A stretch of 64,000 nt of DNA from Flavisphingopyxis soli (GTDB taxonomy: Bacteria; Pseudomonadota; Alphaproteobacteria; Sphingomonadales; Sphingomonadaceae): the NCBI RefSeq assembly GCF_007995095.1, contig NZ_VOPY01000001.1, positions 25,001-89,000 of the forward strand. The letters run 5' to 3'. Position 1 is the stretch's first letter. Every line of letters starts with the position of its first letter. The notes beneath the pieces are model-generated. The model was not told the origin of the DNA. It saw nothing but the letters and a program-made list of their open reading frames with translations, and made no database searches. This document shows positions 1-8,774 of this stretch, one piece after another. The position numbers and the translations under genes were made by a program.

Positions 1-1
1 C

Positions 2-1360
2 TCGACGCTGATCGTCATCCGCCTGCTCGATCCCGCCGACTACGGCCTCTATGCGATGGCGCAGGCGGTGTTCGTCTTTTTGAGCTTCCTCAACGGCTAT
101 GGCTTTGCCAGCTCGCTGATCCAGTCCGAAGAGGTCACGCCCAAGGCGCTGCGCCAGGCGTTCGGCATCCTCCTGCTGCTCAACGGGTCGCTCGCGGTGG
201 TCCAGTATTTCGGCGCGCCGCTGCTCGCCGACTATTACGGCCAGCCGATCGTCACCGACCTCTTGCGCACCACCGCGCTCATTTACCTCGCGACGCCGTT
301 CTTCGTGATTCCCGAGGTCGTGATGGCGCGCGCGCTCGAATTTCGCAAACAGGCGCTGGTCAATCTGATCGCGGCGATCGCCGGCGCGGTCACCGCGCTG
401 ACGCTCGCGCTCAATGGCTATGGCGTATGGACGCTCGTCTATGCGCCGATCGTCCTGTTCTGGACGCGCGCGATCGGGCTGACGATCGCCGCGCGTCTGC
501 TCGTCTGGCCGAGCTTCGACCTGCGCGGGACGGGCAAGATGCTCGGCTTCGGCGGCGCGATCCTCGTCACCCAGTTGCTCTGGCTGATCCAGTCGCAGTC
601 GGACATCTTCATCGCCGGGCGCAGCTTCGCCCCGCGCGAGCTCGGCCTTTATGCCGAGGCGCTGTTCCTCACCCAGGTGCTGATGAGCAAGTTCGTCCCC
701 CCGCTCAACGAGGTCGCCTTCCCCGCCTATTCGCGGATCCAGCACGACATCGCCGCCTTGCGCGCGGGCTTTCTCAAGGCGATGCGGCTGGTCGGGCTCG
801 TCACCTTCCCCGCCTATCTCGGCATCGTTGCCACCGCCGGACCGCTGATCGCGACGTTGCTCGGCCCCAAATGGATCGCGATGACGCCGCTGGTGCGAAT
901 CATCGCGCTGTCGATGCCGGTGATGACGCTGCAGATTCTCTTCTCGCCCGCGACCACCGCGCTCGGCCGTCCGCGAATTGCGACGCAGACCGCGGCGTTC
1001 GGTGCGGTTGCCTTCACCCTGGCCTTTTTGGTCGGCGTGCGATTCGGGGCGACCGGCCTGTCGATCGCCTGGCTGCTTGCCTCGCCCGCGCTGCTCGCGT
1101 GCACCTATTATCTGTCGCGCCCGCTGATCGGGTTCACGATTGGCGATATCTGGCGCTCGGCGCGTAGCGGCCTTGTTCCGGCGATCGCGATGGCGCTGAT
1201 CGTCGCGGGCGTCGATCTGCTGCTCGTCGATCTGGTCGCGCCGCTAAGGCTGGCGCTGCTCGTTGTCGTCGGGATGGCCAGCTATGCCGGCCTGCTGTTC
1301 GCCTATGATCGCCCCGCCCTGGTCGACGCGATCGCGACATTGCGCGGGCGCACCGCCTGA
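2..1360 (+). CDS. Polysaccharide/oligosaccharide flippase (Wzx-like), 5' end outside window
   Basis: The reading frame is open from base 2 (STLIVIRLLDPADYGLYAMA...), so the start codon lies upstream and at least 450 residues are visible. The protein is almost entirely hydrophobic helices with short polar loops. The N-terminal LLxPxDYGLYAMA and the later 'FAPRELGLYAEALFLTQVLMSK' region fit the Polysacc_synt/MOP flippase family, which moves undecaprenyl-linked sugar units across the inner membrane. Family members usually sit in exopolysaccharide or O-antigen clusters, and such a cluster presumably lies left of the window. The family call is fairly secure; the substrate cannot be read from sequence. 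Confidence 0.8.
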   Translation, partial: STLIVIRLLDPADYGLYAMAQAVFVFLSFLNGYGFASSLIQSEEVTPKALRQAFGILLLLNGSLAVVQYFGAPLLADYYGQPIVTDLLRTTALIYLATPFFVIPEVVMARALEFRKQALVNLIAAIAGAVTALTLALNGYGVWTLVYAPIVLFWTRAIGLTIAARLLVWPSFDLRGTGKMLGFGGAILVTQLLWLIQSQSDIFIAGRSFAPRELGLYAEALFLTQVLMSKFVPPLNEVAFPAYSRIQHDIAALRAGFLKAMRLVGLVTFPAYLGIVATAGPLIATLLGPKWIAMTPLVRIIALSMPVMTLQILFSPATTALGRPRIATQTAAFGAVAFTLAFLVGVRFGATGLSIAWLLASPALLACTYYLSRPLIGFTIGDIWRSARSGLVPAIAMALIVAGVDLLLVDLVAPLRLALLVVVGMASYAGLLFAYDRPALVDAIATLRGRTA

Positions 1361-1376
1361 ACCGCCGCCGCGGCGC

Positions 1377-1805
1377 TTACACCGCCTGGATATACTGGCG
1401 CATGCCCTCGGCTTCGGCCTCGATCTTGTCGATGCGATATTTGACGAGGTCGCCGATCGAGACGAAGCCGCGCAACACGCCATCCTCGACGATCGGCAAA
1501 TGGCGGATGCGGCGCTTGGTCATCAGCGACAGCGCGGCGAGTACGCCGGTATCGCTCGTCGCGGTCACCGCAGGGGCGGTCATCGCCTCGTCGACGGGCA
1601 GGTCGAACGCCGAATCACCCTTGGCGGCGATGCAATAGACGAGGTCGCGCTCGGAAAAGATGCCGATCACCCTCTCGCCGTCCATCACCGGCACCGCACC
1701 GATGCGGTGCTCGGCCAAGCGGGCGACGACCGCGCGGAGCTTTTCGCCACTTTCGGCAGAGATGATTTCGCCGCTACGGCCTTCCATGATTCGCGCAATC
1801 GTCAT
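1377..1805 (-). CDS. CBS-domain pair protein
   Basis: 142 residues made of two CBS motifs and almost nothing else. The first spans roughly residues 10-62 (RIGAVPVMDGERVIGIFSERDLV) and the second 73-130 (RRIRHLPIVEDGVLRGFVSIGDLVK). Stand-alone CBS pairs bind adenine nucleotides and act as energy or redox sensors on partner proteins; no partner can be named here. The ATG start opens directly onto MTIARIMEGR, typical for this family. It is convergent with the flippase gene (16-bp gap) and divergent from the membrane-protein/thioesterase pair. Confidence 0.88.
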   Translation of the reverse strand: MTIARIMEGRSGEIISAESGEKLRAVVARLAEHRIGAVPVMDGERVIGIFSERDLVYCIAAKGDSAFDLPVDEAMTAPAVTATSDTGVLAALSLMTKRRIRHLPIVEDGVLRGFVSIGDLVKYRIDKIEAEAEGMRQYIQAV

Positions 1806-1919
1806 GCTTGCCCTCGCCTGTTGGTCGGTGTTGCGAACATGCTATCACGAAAGCGCAGGCAAGGCACGACCTCGCACGCACCACTTGCGCAATGCGCCGC
1901 GCGGGGCCAATTGGGCGAC

Positions 1920-2228
1920 GTGACCCGCCCATCGAACCTCGACGATCCCGAATATGCCGCCTTTGCCTGGGCGCGCTATCGCCGCCTCATGCGCTGGATG
2001 GGCCTCGTCGCGGTCGCCTGCGTCGCGCTCGTGCTGACCGCGCTCTATTTCGAGACCGGCGATATCGGCCTCGGCGTCGTGCTGATGGTCGCGGGCGGCA
2101 TCGGCGTTTCGGTGATGCTGATGGCGGCGCTGATGGGACTCGTCTTCCTGTCGAGCGGCACCGGTCACGACGAGGCGATCGACGATCGCCTCGAACAGGA
2201 AATCAGGGAGCATCACGACCTACCATGA
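1920..2228 (+). CDS. Small two-helix membrane protein
   Basis: 102 residues from a GTG start (VTRPSNLDDPEYAAFAWARYRRLMRWM). Two predicted membrane helices lie at about residues 27-47 and 51-78, followed by an acidic tail (DEAIDDRLEQEIREHH). Its stop overlaps the next start as ATGA, so it is translationally coupled to the thioesterase. The same frame is open further upstream, but that part is antisense to the CBS gene and lacks protein-like composition, so the GTG is preferred. Function is unknown; it resembles small conserved membrane proteins of sphingomonads. Confidence 0.7.
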   Translation: MTRPSNLDDPEYAAFAWARYRRLMRWMGLVAVACVALVLTALYFETGDIGLGVVLMVAGGIGVSVMLMAALMGLVFLSSGTGHDEAIDDRLEQEIREHHDLP

Positions 2229-2635
2229 CCGAGAATGTCCGCAACTTGCCCAAGCGCTCCGATCCGATCCTGCGCGTCGTCCCCGGCCCGTCCGATATCA
2301 ATTCGAACGGCCATATCTTCGGCGGCTGGGTCCTTTCCCAGATGGACATCGCCGGCGGCATCGTTGCCGCGCGCGTCGCCCAGGGCGCGACCGCAACCGT
2401 CGCGATCGAGGCGATGCAGTTCATCGCACCGATCGAATTGCGCGACATCATCTCGGTCTATGCGCATGTCGAACGCCGCGGCCGCAGCTCGATGGGGATC
2501 CGGATCGAAGTCGTCGCCACGCGCGAACGCGGCAGCCAGGAGGTCAAGGTCACCAACGGCCTGTTCACCTTCGTCGCGCTCGATGAAAACCATCGCCCGC
2601 GCGAATTGCCGCCCGAGACCGGCGTCGACGATTAA
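2225..2635 (+). CDS. Acyl-CoA thioesterase (YciA-like hotdog)
   Basis: 136 residues forming one hotdog domain. The motif DINSNGHIFGGWVLSQMD at about residues 23-40 is the signature of the YciA/acyl-CoA hydrolase group, where the Asn/Asp and the helix carry the catalytic site. Members hydrolyse short to long acyl-CoA in the cytoplasm. The ATG overlaps the stop of the upstream membrane-protein gene. The 3' end overlaps the stop codon of the convergent DUF4139 gene within the shared bases TTAA. The chain-length preference cannot be inferred. Confidence 0.85.
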   Translation: MTENVRNLPKRSDPILRVVPGPSDINSNGHIFGGWVLSQMDIAGGIVAARVAQGATATVAIEAMQFIAPIELRDIISVYAHVERRGRSSMGIRIEVVATRERGSQEVKVTNGLFTFVALDENHRPRELPPETGVDD

Positions 2636-4185
2636 TTCTTCGGCGCGCGATAGCGGTAGGTCAGCGCGCGCGTGGCATTGGCGGGCACCGTCACGATCCA
2701 CGTCCGCACACCGTCCTTGCGAACGAGCTTGTCCGACAGTCTGTAAACGTCCGAGTCGGCCCCGCCGTAATTGAGCGCGACCTCGACCCGGCGCGGATCG
2801 GGATTGGCGTTGCTCACCGTCACGCGGAAACGCCCGTCTTCCTCTTCCTTGGCCGCGACCGATATCCCCGGCGCTTCGCCGATCTCGATATCGACCTCTT
2901 CGCCGATCGCGCGGTCGCGCATCTCGCCCATGCCGGCGAGCAGCCGCGCGTCGCCGACACGCTGGTAGAACGCCACCCCGCCCGACGGCAGCGGCACGCC
3001 CAGGCCATCCTTGGTCCGGTTCTGCAGGCGGATGACGTTGGTCGCGACGTCGTTGTCTTCGTCGTCGATCCACAGCTCCGCCTTGGCGATCCGCTCGAAC
3101 GCGACCGCGTCCTTGGTGAGCAGCGCGACCTGCTTCTGCGCATTGGCCGCGATCGTCACCGGCATCGGCACGCGATAGAGCTTGAGGTCGCCGAGCTCCT
3201 CCTGCTGGGCGATGCGCGACCCGGTCACGACGACAATCTCTTCCGCGCTATCACGCATTGCCATTGGAGCGGGCGGGGGTGGCGGCGCCATGGCTTGGGG
3301 GGGCGGATATCGGTTGGTGTCGCTGTCCCAATCGTCGCGACCGCTGCCGATCGCCCAGCATTGCAGCGACAACTCCGGTTCAGGCGGATCGTCGACCAGA
3401 TCCCGATAATCTTCCTCCTGGTTGAGATTGCCCGCGACCGCCTGCATCGCCGCATCGGGAAAACTCTCGCCGTTCGAATTGGCGACGGTCAGCCAGGCGA
3501 AAAGGTTCATCGTATTGCCCGCCGCATCGACCTCGGCGACATAGTTCGCGCCCCAGTCGAAGCCGGTGGCAAGATAGGTCAGCGTCACCGTCACGCGCTG
3601 CGCCGCGTGGCTGACGGTATCGACCGACAGCACCGGTACCGGCACCAGCCCGTCGGGCACGCGGTCATAGACCAGCCCCTCAGGCAGGCCCGAACAGCGC
3701 AGTGCCTCGAACCCGCTTGACGTCTGCAGCACGACCGCGCCGCCCGATCCCGAGCGGACGATCGCATCTTCCTCGCGCACCGCGCCCGTCACCGGGTTGG
3801 TCCGCTTGATCCTGACATGGTTGCCAAGCGTGCCGTCGAGCAGGCTGGCGGGGCCGAGCAGGTTGGCATCGCGATTCTTCTGCACCACCCCGCCGGGCAG
3901 GCCCGTTACCACCGCGCTGACCGCGACCATTCCCTCGGCAACGCCTTCGAAGCGCACGGTCGATTTTCCCGCCGGCAGTATCACCGTGCGCGTCTCGGTG
4001 ATCAGCGCAAAACCTTGCAGCCAGTCGAGATCGACCTCGCCCGACGTCCGCCCCGGCTCGCGATAAACCGTCACGCTCACCGCCTCGGGCCGTTCGGACC
4101 GGACCATGGCCCGCGCGTCCTGCGCGGACGCAGGCTGGCCCGCCGCCAACGCGGCACCGACAATCATGATCAGCGGCAGGCGCAT
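2632..4185 (-). CDS. Exported DUF4139 protein, copy 2
   Basis: 517 residues. The frame is open further upstream, but the ATG chosen opens a clean signal peptide (MRLPLIMIVGAALAAGQPASAQ) and sits 11 nt after the preceding DUF4139 gene, so the two form an operon. The body has the DUF4139 layout: an N-terminal 'VSVTVYREP' strand, a central 'GFDWGANYVAEVDAAG' block and a C-terminal beta-rich 'LTYRYRAPKN' end. DUF4139 proteins are exported and of unknown function. A Pro-rich stretch precedes EEIVVVTGSRIAQQ, which resembles the TonB-box/plug start of TonB-dependent receptors although no receptor barrel follows. Confidence 0.8.
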   Translation of the reverse strand: MRLPLIMIVGAALAAGQPASAQDARAMVRSERPEAVSVTVYREPGRTSGEVDLDWLQGFALITETRTVILPAGKSTVRFEGVAEGMVAVSAVVTGLPGGVVQKNRDANLLGPASLLDGTLGNHVRIKRTNPVTGAVREEDAIVRSGSGGAVVLQTSSGFEALRCSGLPEGLVYDRVPDGLVPVPVLSVDTVSHAAQRVTVTLTYLATGFDWGANYVAEVDAAGNTMNLFAWLTVANSNGESFPDAAMQAVAGNLNQEEDYRDLVDDPPEPELSLQCWAIGSGRDDWDSDTNRYPPPQAMAPPPPPAPMAMRDSAEEIVVVTGSRIAQQEELGDLKLYRVPMPVTIAANAQKQVALLTKDAVAFERIAKAELWIDDEDNDVATNVIRLQNRTKDGLGVPLPSGGVAFYQRVGDARLLAGMGEMRDRAIGEEVDIEIGEAPGISVAAKEEEDGRFRVTVSNANPDPRRVEVALNYGGADSDVYRLSDKLVRKDGVRTWIVTVPANATRALTYRYRAPKN

Positions 4186-4196
4186 CGCTCCGCGCC

Positions 4197-5603
4197 CTAG
4201 TATTTCGTCTCGAAGGTCGCGGTGACGACCGCCTCGCCATTGGCCGGGACGGGCACCCGCCATTCGACGATGTCGGCGCTGACGCGCGTACTGGCGAGGC
4301 TTTCCTCGACGATTCGCGTCTCGCCATAGAGGCCGGTCTGCTGGAGGTCGGCGGTAACCGGCTGGCTCTTCGCGTTGGTCAGGACATAGCGCATCGTCGT
4401 GCGCCACTTGCTCGACGACAGCCGCTCGCGCTTTTCGACGGTGTACTGGACCTTGACGTCGAACGCGTCGCCGGTGGCGAGCGCCAGGCTGCTGCCCACC
4501 GGCGTGTGCGGGATCGCGCTTTCGCCGATGAACTGCGGATCGCCGCGCGCGTCGCGCATATAGAAACGTACCGTGCCCGCGGGCAGCGCATCGCCGAGCC
4601 CGCCATCGCGACTCGACGAGAACTTGATCACGCTCGAAAAGCTCTGCGGGTCGGCGGTGCTGCCAAGCCAGCCGACGCGATACTCATATGCCTTGCGCGC
4701 GGGCACCGATCGCACGTCGAGAAAGCTGACCTGCTTGGTCTGCGCATTGGCGATCGTCGTGCGATCCTTGAGCGGATAGATATAGAAATCGCCGAGCTGT
4801 TCGCGATCCGCGCTCTCGGTCCCGGCGCTGCGCACCGGCGGGCGCGGAGGCTGCGGCGCATAGCCGGGGCGATAGCCGCCCGACTGGGCGAGCCGCGGCG
4901 TCCCCGCGACAAGCAGCGTGTTGGCGTTGGTGAAGGTCGTGCCGGTGCTGTTGCGCAGCGTCACCCAGCCCTGGACGTCGACGGTCCCCTTCGCCTCGTC
5001 ATAGAGCGAGACGTAATCGGCCGACCAGCCGAGCCCCTGCGTCAGATAGGCGAGCGTCGCGGGTCGCGCGCCGCTCCGCGCGCTGTCGAGCGTCACCGAC
5101 AATGTCGGCTTGGCGCGCAGATTGGGCGGAATCTTGTCGAACACGACGCGGACCGGCTGGCCATCGTCGCGCAATATCTCGATCCGCTCGCCGATCTGGA
5201 CGACGACGCCGCCATTGACCGCGAGCACCTTGGCGCGCTCGCGCGTTTCGGCGCCGGTTGCGGGGTTGGTGCGGATGAGCGTGATCGTGCTGCCGACCGC
5301 CTTGTCCATCAGCGCGTCGGGCGACAGCAGGTCGTAATCGAAATTCTGTTCGACGATGCCGGTATCGGCGGCCTCGAACGAGACCGTTTGCGGCATGATC
5401 TGCGCCGACACGTCGGGAAATTCCTGGCGCGACACGCCGCGCGGCAAATCGAGCCGCCGGATGTCCTGGATCAGCGAAGGGCCGTTATTATAGACGGTGA
5501 CCGATACGTCGCCCTGCGCGCTCGGCCGCGTCGGGTCCTCCTGCGCGTGAGCCGTCAGCGGCACCGCCGCGACAATCGCCAGGATCCCAAGATAACGCCG
5601 CAT
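4197..5603 (-). CDS. Exported DUF4139 protein, copy 1
   Basis: 468 residues with a signal peptide (MRRYLGILAIVAAVPLTAHAQ). It shares the order of blocks with the downstream copy: 'VSVTVYNNGPSLIQDIRRLDLP' near the N-terminus, 'LGWSADYVSLYDEAKGTVDVQGWVTLRN' in the middle, 'EQLGDFYIYPLKDRTTIANAQTKQVSFL' and a C-terminal 'VVTATFETKY'. The two genes look like a tandem duplication that has diverged; only the other copy has the TonB-box-like segment. The location is probably periplasmic. The biochemical role of DUF4139 is not known. Confidence 0.8.
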   Translation of the reverse strand: MRRYLGILAIVAAVPLTAHAQEDPTRPSAQGDVSVTVYNNGPSLIQDIRRLDLPRGVSRQEFPDVSAQIMPQTVSFEAADTGIVEQNFDYDLLSPDALMDKAVGSTITLIRTNPATGAETRERAKVLAVNGGVVVQIGERIEILRDDGQPVRVVFDKIPPNLRAKPTLSVTLDSARSGARPATLAYLTQGLGWSADYVSLYDEAKGTVDVQGWVTLRNSTGTTFTNANTLLVAGTPRLAQSGGYRPGYAPQPPRPPVRSAGTESADREQLGDFYIYPLKDRTTIANAQTKQVSFLDVRSVPARKAYEYRVGWLGSTADPQSFSSVIKFSSSRDGGLGDALPAGTVRFYMRDARGDPQFIGESAIPHTPVGSSLALATGDAFDVKVQYTVEKRERLSSSKWRTTMRYVLTNAKSQPVTADLQQTGLYGETRIVEESLASTRVSADIVEWRVPVPANGEAVVTATFETKY

Positions 5604-5716
5604 GACCGCCCCTCCCGCTGCGCGCCTGTGCCGGCGCTGACGAGGGTCAGTCTATCGAATCGAACTGCAAAGGCGAGATAAAATTACGCGCCTGCAATTA
5701 TTTACGCAATGTGCGA

Positions 5717-6553
5717 TCAGGCGGCGGCGCTGCTGTCGGGCGAGCTGTCGTCGCCGGCGGCACGGCTGCGCGTACGGCGCGGCTTGGCGTCCTTGGCGGC
5801 TTCGCGATCGCCGACGCTGCTCAGCGACAAGGCCGGCGGCAGCACCGATGCGTCGAGCGCGCCGTCGTCGTCGTGATCGACCTTCTTGGCGCGCGGCTTG
5901 GCGGCAGCACGCGGCTTGACCTCGGCGCGGGGCTTGGCCTCGGCACGGGGCTTGGCGGCAGCGCGCGGAGCTTCCTGCGCGCCTTCGTCATCGTCGAGAT
6001 CGCGATAGCTGTTCTGCGAACGCGGCTGGGCATCGCTGCCGCTCGAACGCTCGCGCCGGACGCGCGGCTGTTCGTCGCGGGCGCTGCGGTTGCCGCGATT
6101 GTCGTCGCCGTCATCGTCGCGCGCGTCGCTACGGCCGTCATTGCGATCGTTACGATTATCGTCGCGATTGCGGTTCTGGCCGCGCGGACCCTGGTCGTCG
6201 TCATCGTCGCGACCGCGGCGCTGCTGGCCCTGGTCCGACTGGTTCTGGCGATTGCCCTGCGACTGGTTGCTGCCCTGGTTCTGGGCCTGGGCCTCTTCCT
6301 GGCGCAATTTCTGGTCGTTCATCACGCGAAAATAGTGATCGGCGAACTGGAGGTAATATTCGGCCTGGACGCGATCGTCCTGCATCTGCGCGTCGCGCGC
6401 CATGTTCTTGTATTTCTCGAGCATCTGCGGGGCATTGCCGCGCGACCGGTTGTCGATGCGATTGGCGCTGTCACCACCGCCGCGATTGCCGCCGGTGTTA
6501 ACGCGCGGATTGTTACGGCCGCGACGGCGACCGCTCTGGCGATTGTTGATCAA
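5717..6553 (-). CDS. DUF4167 domain protein with charged repeat tail
   Basis: 278 residues from a TTG start (LINNRQSGRRRGRNN), chosen because DUF4167 proteins begin with such an Arg/Asn-rich segment; AAGGA lies about 10 nt upstream. The DUF4167 core 'MLEKYKNMARDAQMQDDRVQAEYYLQFADHYFRVMND' spans about residues 43-79. The rest is low complexity: Gln/Asn/Arg/Asp-rich, then KPRAEAKPRAEVKPRAAAKPRAKK, then a Ser/Ala end. The composition suggests a disordered nucleic-acid-binding protein. The family is common in alphaproteobacteria; its function is not established. No other gene shares its transcript clearly. Confidence 0.75.
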   Translation of the reverse strand: MINNRQSGRRRGRNNPRVNTGGNRGGGDSANRIDNRSRGNAPQMLEKYKNMARDAQMQDDRVQAEYYLQFADHYFRVMNDQKLRQEEAQAQNQGSNQSQGNRQNQSDQGQQRRGRDDDDDQGPRGQNRNRDDNRNDRNDGRSDARDDDGDDNRGNRSARDEQPRVRRERSSGSDAQPRSQNSYRDLDDDEGAQEAPRAAAKPRAEAKPRAEVKPRAAAKPRAKKVDHDDDGALDASVLPPALSLSSVGDREAAKDAKPRRTRSRAAGDDSSPDSSAAA

Positions 6554-6847
6554 AACTCTGACATCCTTGTGGTCAAGACGGCATCGCTGCGCGTCGGTTC
6601 CCGCTCGCTCGCTCCGCCGTCTTATGCGCCGGTGGCGAACCCCAATGAGGTGACCTTGGCCCTGCCCTGTAGCCGACGGTCGCAAGACCGTTTGCCTGCC
6701 GCAATCCGATCAAACGATTTGCAGCGATTGTATAGGGGGCCAAGGCGGTTTCCTGTCACCCCTGGGGGCAAAGCCACGAAACGCTTCCTCTAATCACACT
6801 CTTAACGGGCGCGGCGAACCTTGCCAAGCATAATCGCGTATCGCCGG

Positions 6848-7699
6848 TTAACCGCGCTTAACCACCATCGCGCGGGCATGGCCGCCAAGGTCGTCGCGTG
6901 TCGCCCAGGCCAGCTCCGCGGCGTCCGCCAGCGCGCCGACATCGCCCGCCTGCCCCGCGCCGAGCTCGATCACCGCGCTCCCGTTTTCGCTCAGCAGCGC
7001 GGGCAGCGCGGCAATAATGATCCGGTAATCGGCAAGCCCCTCGTCGGCCGCATAGAGCGCCTCGGCGGGCTCGTAGTCGGCGACTTCGCGCATCAGCTCC
7101 GCCTCGGGCGCAACATAAGGCGGGTTGCACAGGATGAGGTCGAACCGCGCGCCGATCGCTTCGGTCCAGCCTGCCGCGGTCCAGTCGCCTGCGCGAATCT
7201 CGGCGCGATCCGCCAGGCCGAGCGCTTCGGCATTGTCCATCGCCAGTGCCCGCGCGACCGCCGACCGCTCGATCCCGAGCCCGTGCGCATCGCGCCACTC
7301 GTCGAGCGCGGCGAAGAGCAGCGTGCCCGGTCCGCAGCCAAGATCGAGGATCGTCGCCGGCCCAGGCTCGCCGAACGCCGCGACCGCCGCCTCGATCCCA
7401 GCTTCGATCAGCGTCTCGCTGTCGGCGCGCGGGATCAGCACCCCCGGCGCGACCTTGATCCGCACGCTCCAGAAATCGCGATAGCCCAGGATATAGGCAA
7501 CCGGCTCATGCGCCGCGCGGCGTTCGACCAGCGCGGCAAACCCCGCGGGCGCGGCCATGTCGCGCAGGCGCAACAGCAATTCGCCGCGCTCGATCCCCGC
7601 CGCGTGCGCCATCAGCAATTCGGCATCGAGCCGCGCCGTCGCGCTGACGCCTTCCAACCGCGCCGCCGCCTCGCGCAGCGCGCTGGCGGCATCAGCCAT
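6848..7699 (-). CDS. prmC: Peptide chain release factor N5-glutamine methyltransferase
   Basis: 283 residues. The SAM-binding loop DLGCGPG is at 119-125 and the catalytic NPPY at 192-195 holds the target glutamine amide. The product methylates the Gln of the GGQ motif in release factors. It follows prfA directly and its start overlaps the prfA stop by 8 bp, so enzyme and substrate are co-translated. The N-terminal helical domain (residues 1-75) that contacts the release factor is present, and the length matches the family. The last gene of the hisS-prfA-prmC unit. Confidence 0.95.
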   Translation of the reverse strand: MADAASALREAAARLEGVSATARLDAELLMAHAAGIERGELLLRLRDMAAPAGFAALVERRAAHEPVAYILGYRDFWSVRIKVAPGVLIPRADSETLIEAGIEAAVAAFGEPGPATILDLGCGPGTLLFAALDEWRDAHGLGIERSAVARALAMDNAEALGLADRAEIRAGDWTAAGWTEAIGARFDLILCNPPYVAPEAELMREVADYEPAEALYAADEGLADYRIIIAALPALLSENGSAVIELGAGQAGDVGALADAAELAWATRDDLGGHARAMVVKRG

Positions 7700-8774
7700 T
7701 GAGGCTCGCCAGCCGTTCGGCCTCGTCCTCGGCGATCAGCGCGTCGATCACTTCGTCCAATGCGGCGCCCTCGAGGATCTCGGGCAGCCGGTGGAGCGTC
7801 AGGTTGATCCGGTGATCGGTCACGCGGCCTTGCGGGAAATTGTATGTGCGGATGCGTTCGGAGCGGTCGCCCGATCCGACCATCGACTTGCGCGCGCCCG
7901 CCTGTTCGGAGGCAATCCGGTTGCGCTCCTGTTCGTAGAGCCGCGTGCGCAGAACCTTCAATGCCGCCGCCTTGTTCTTGTGCTGCGACTTTTCGTCCTG
8001 CTGCGTTACGACCAGCCCGGTCGGGATATGCGTGATCCGCACCGCGCTGTCGGTCGTGTTGACGTGCTGGCCGCCCGCGCCCGATGCGCGATAGACGTCG
8101 ATCCGCAAGTCACCGTCGGCAATGTCGATATCGACCTCCTCGGCTTCGGGCAGCACCGCGACGGTCGCCGCCGAAGTGTGGATGCGCCCGCCGCTCTCGG
8201 TCACCGGCACGCGCTGGACGCGGTGGACGCCGCTTTCGAATTTCAGCCGCGCGAACACGCCCGTCCCGCGCACGCTCGCGACGACCTCCTTGAAGCCGCC
8301 GACGTCCGAACTGCTCGCGCTGATCGTCTCGACCTTCCAGCCGCGTTCCTCGGCATAGCGCGTGTACATCCGCATCAGGTCGCCGGCGAACAGCGCCGCT
8401 TCGTCGCCGCCCGTCCCGGCGCGGATTTCGAGCATCGCGGGGCGATCGTCGGCGCTATCGCGCGGCAGCATGCGGAGCGCCAGTGCGCGTTCGGCCTCGG
8501 GCAGCCGCGTCTCGATCAGCGCGATCTCCTCGACCCCCATCGCCTTCAGCTCGGCGTCGGTATCGTCGCGCGCGATCATCGCGCTCATGTCGGCGAGCTC
8601 GGCGCGCAGCCGTCGCACCTCGGCTGCCGCCTCGGCAACCGGCTCGATCTCGGCATAGTCCTTCGACGCCGCGACGAACGCTTCGCCGTCGAGCTGCCCC
8701 GTCGCCATCTTGGCCTGCAACTCGTCGCGCCGCGCCTCGATCTGCGCGATCCGCTCGTCCGAGATGCCCGTCAT
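7692..8774 (-). CDS. prfA: Peptide chain release factor 1
   Basis: 360 residues, the same length as the E. coli protein. The GGQ motif lies at residues 234-236 in [16 protein letters not shown], and the tripeptide anticodon region shows P-V-T ([17 protein letters not shown]), the class 1 PxT pattern for UAA/UAG rather than the SPF of RF2. It triggers hydrolysis of peptidyl-tRNA at stop codons. It overlaps hisS upstream by 4 bp (ATGA) and prmC downstream by 8 bp, indicating one transcript. Confidence 0.97.
   Translation of the reverse strand: MTGISDERIAQIEARRDELQAKMATGQLDGEAFVAASKDYAEIEPVAEAAAEVRRLRAELADMSAMIARDDTDAELKAMGVEEIALIETRLPEAERALALRMLPRDSADDRPAMLEIRAGTGGDEAALFAGDLMRMYTRYAEERGWKVETISASSSDVGGFKEVVASVRGTGVFARLKFESGVHRVQRVPVTESGGRIHTSAATVAVLPEAEEVDIDIADGDLRIDVYRASGAGGQHVNTTDSAVRITHIPTGLVVTQQDEKSQHKNKAAALKVLRTRLYEQERNRIASEQAGARKSMVGSGDRSERIRTYNFPQGRVTDHRINLTLHRLPEILEGAALDEVIDALIAEDEAERLASLNG

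Noticed and set aside
6841-6860. TTAA-N6-TTAA, like a CtrA site
   Set aside because: The spacer is 6 rather than 7 and the bases are the last codons of prmC.
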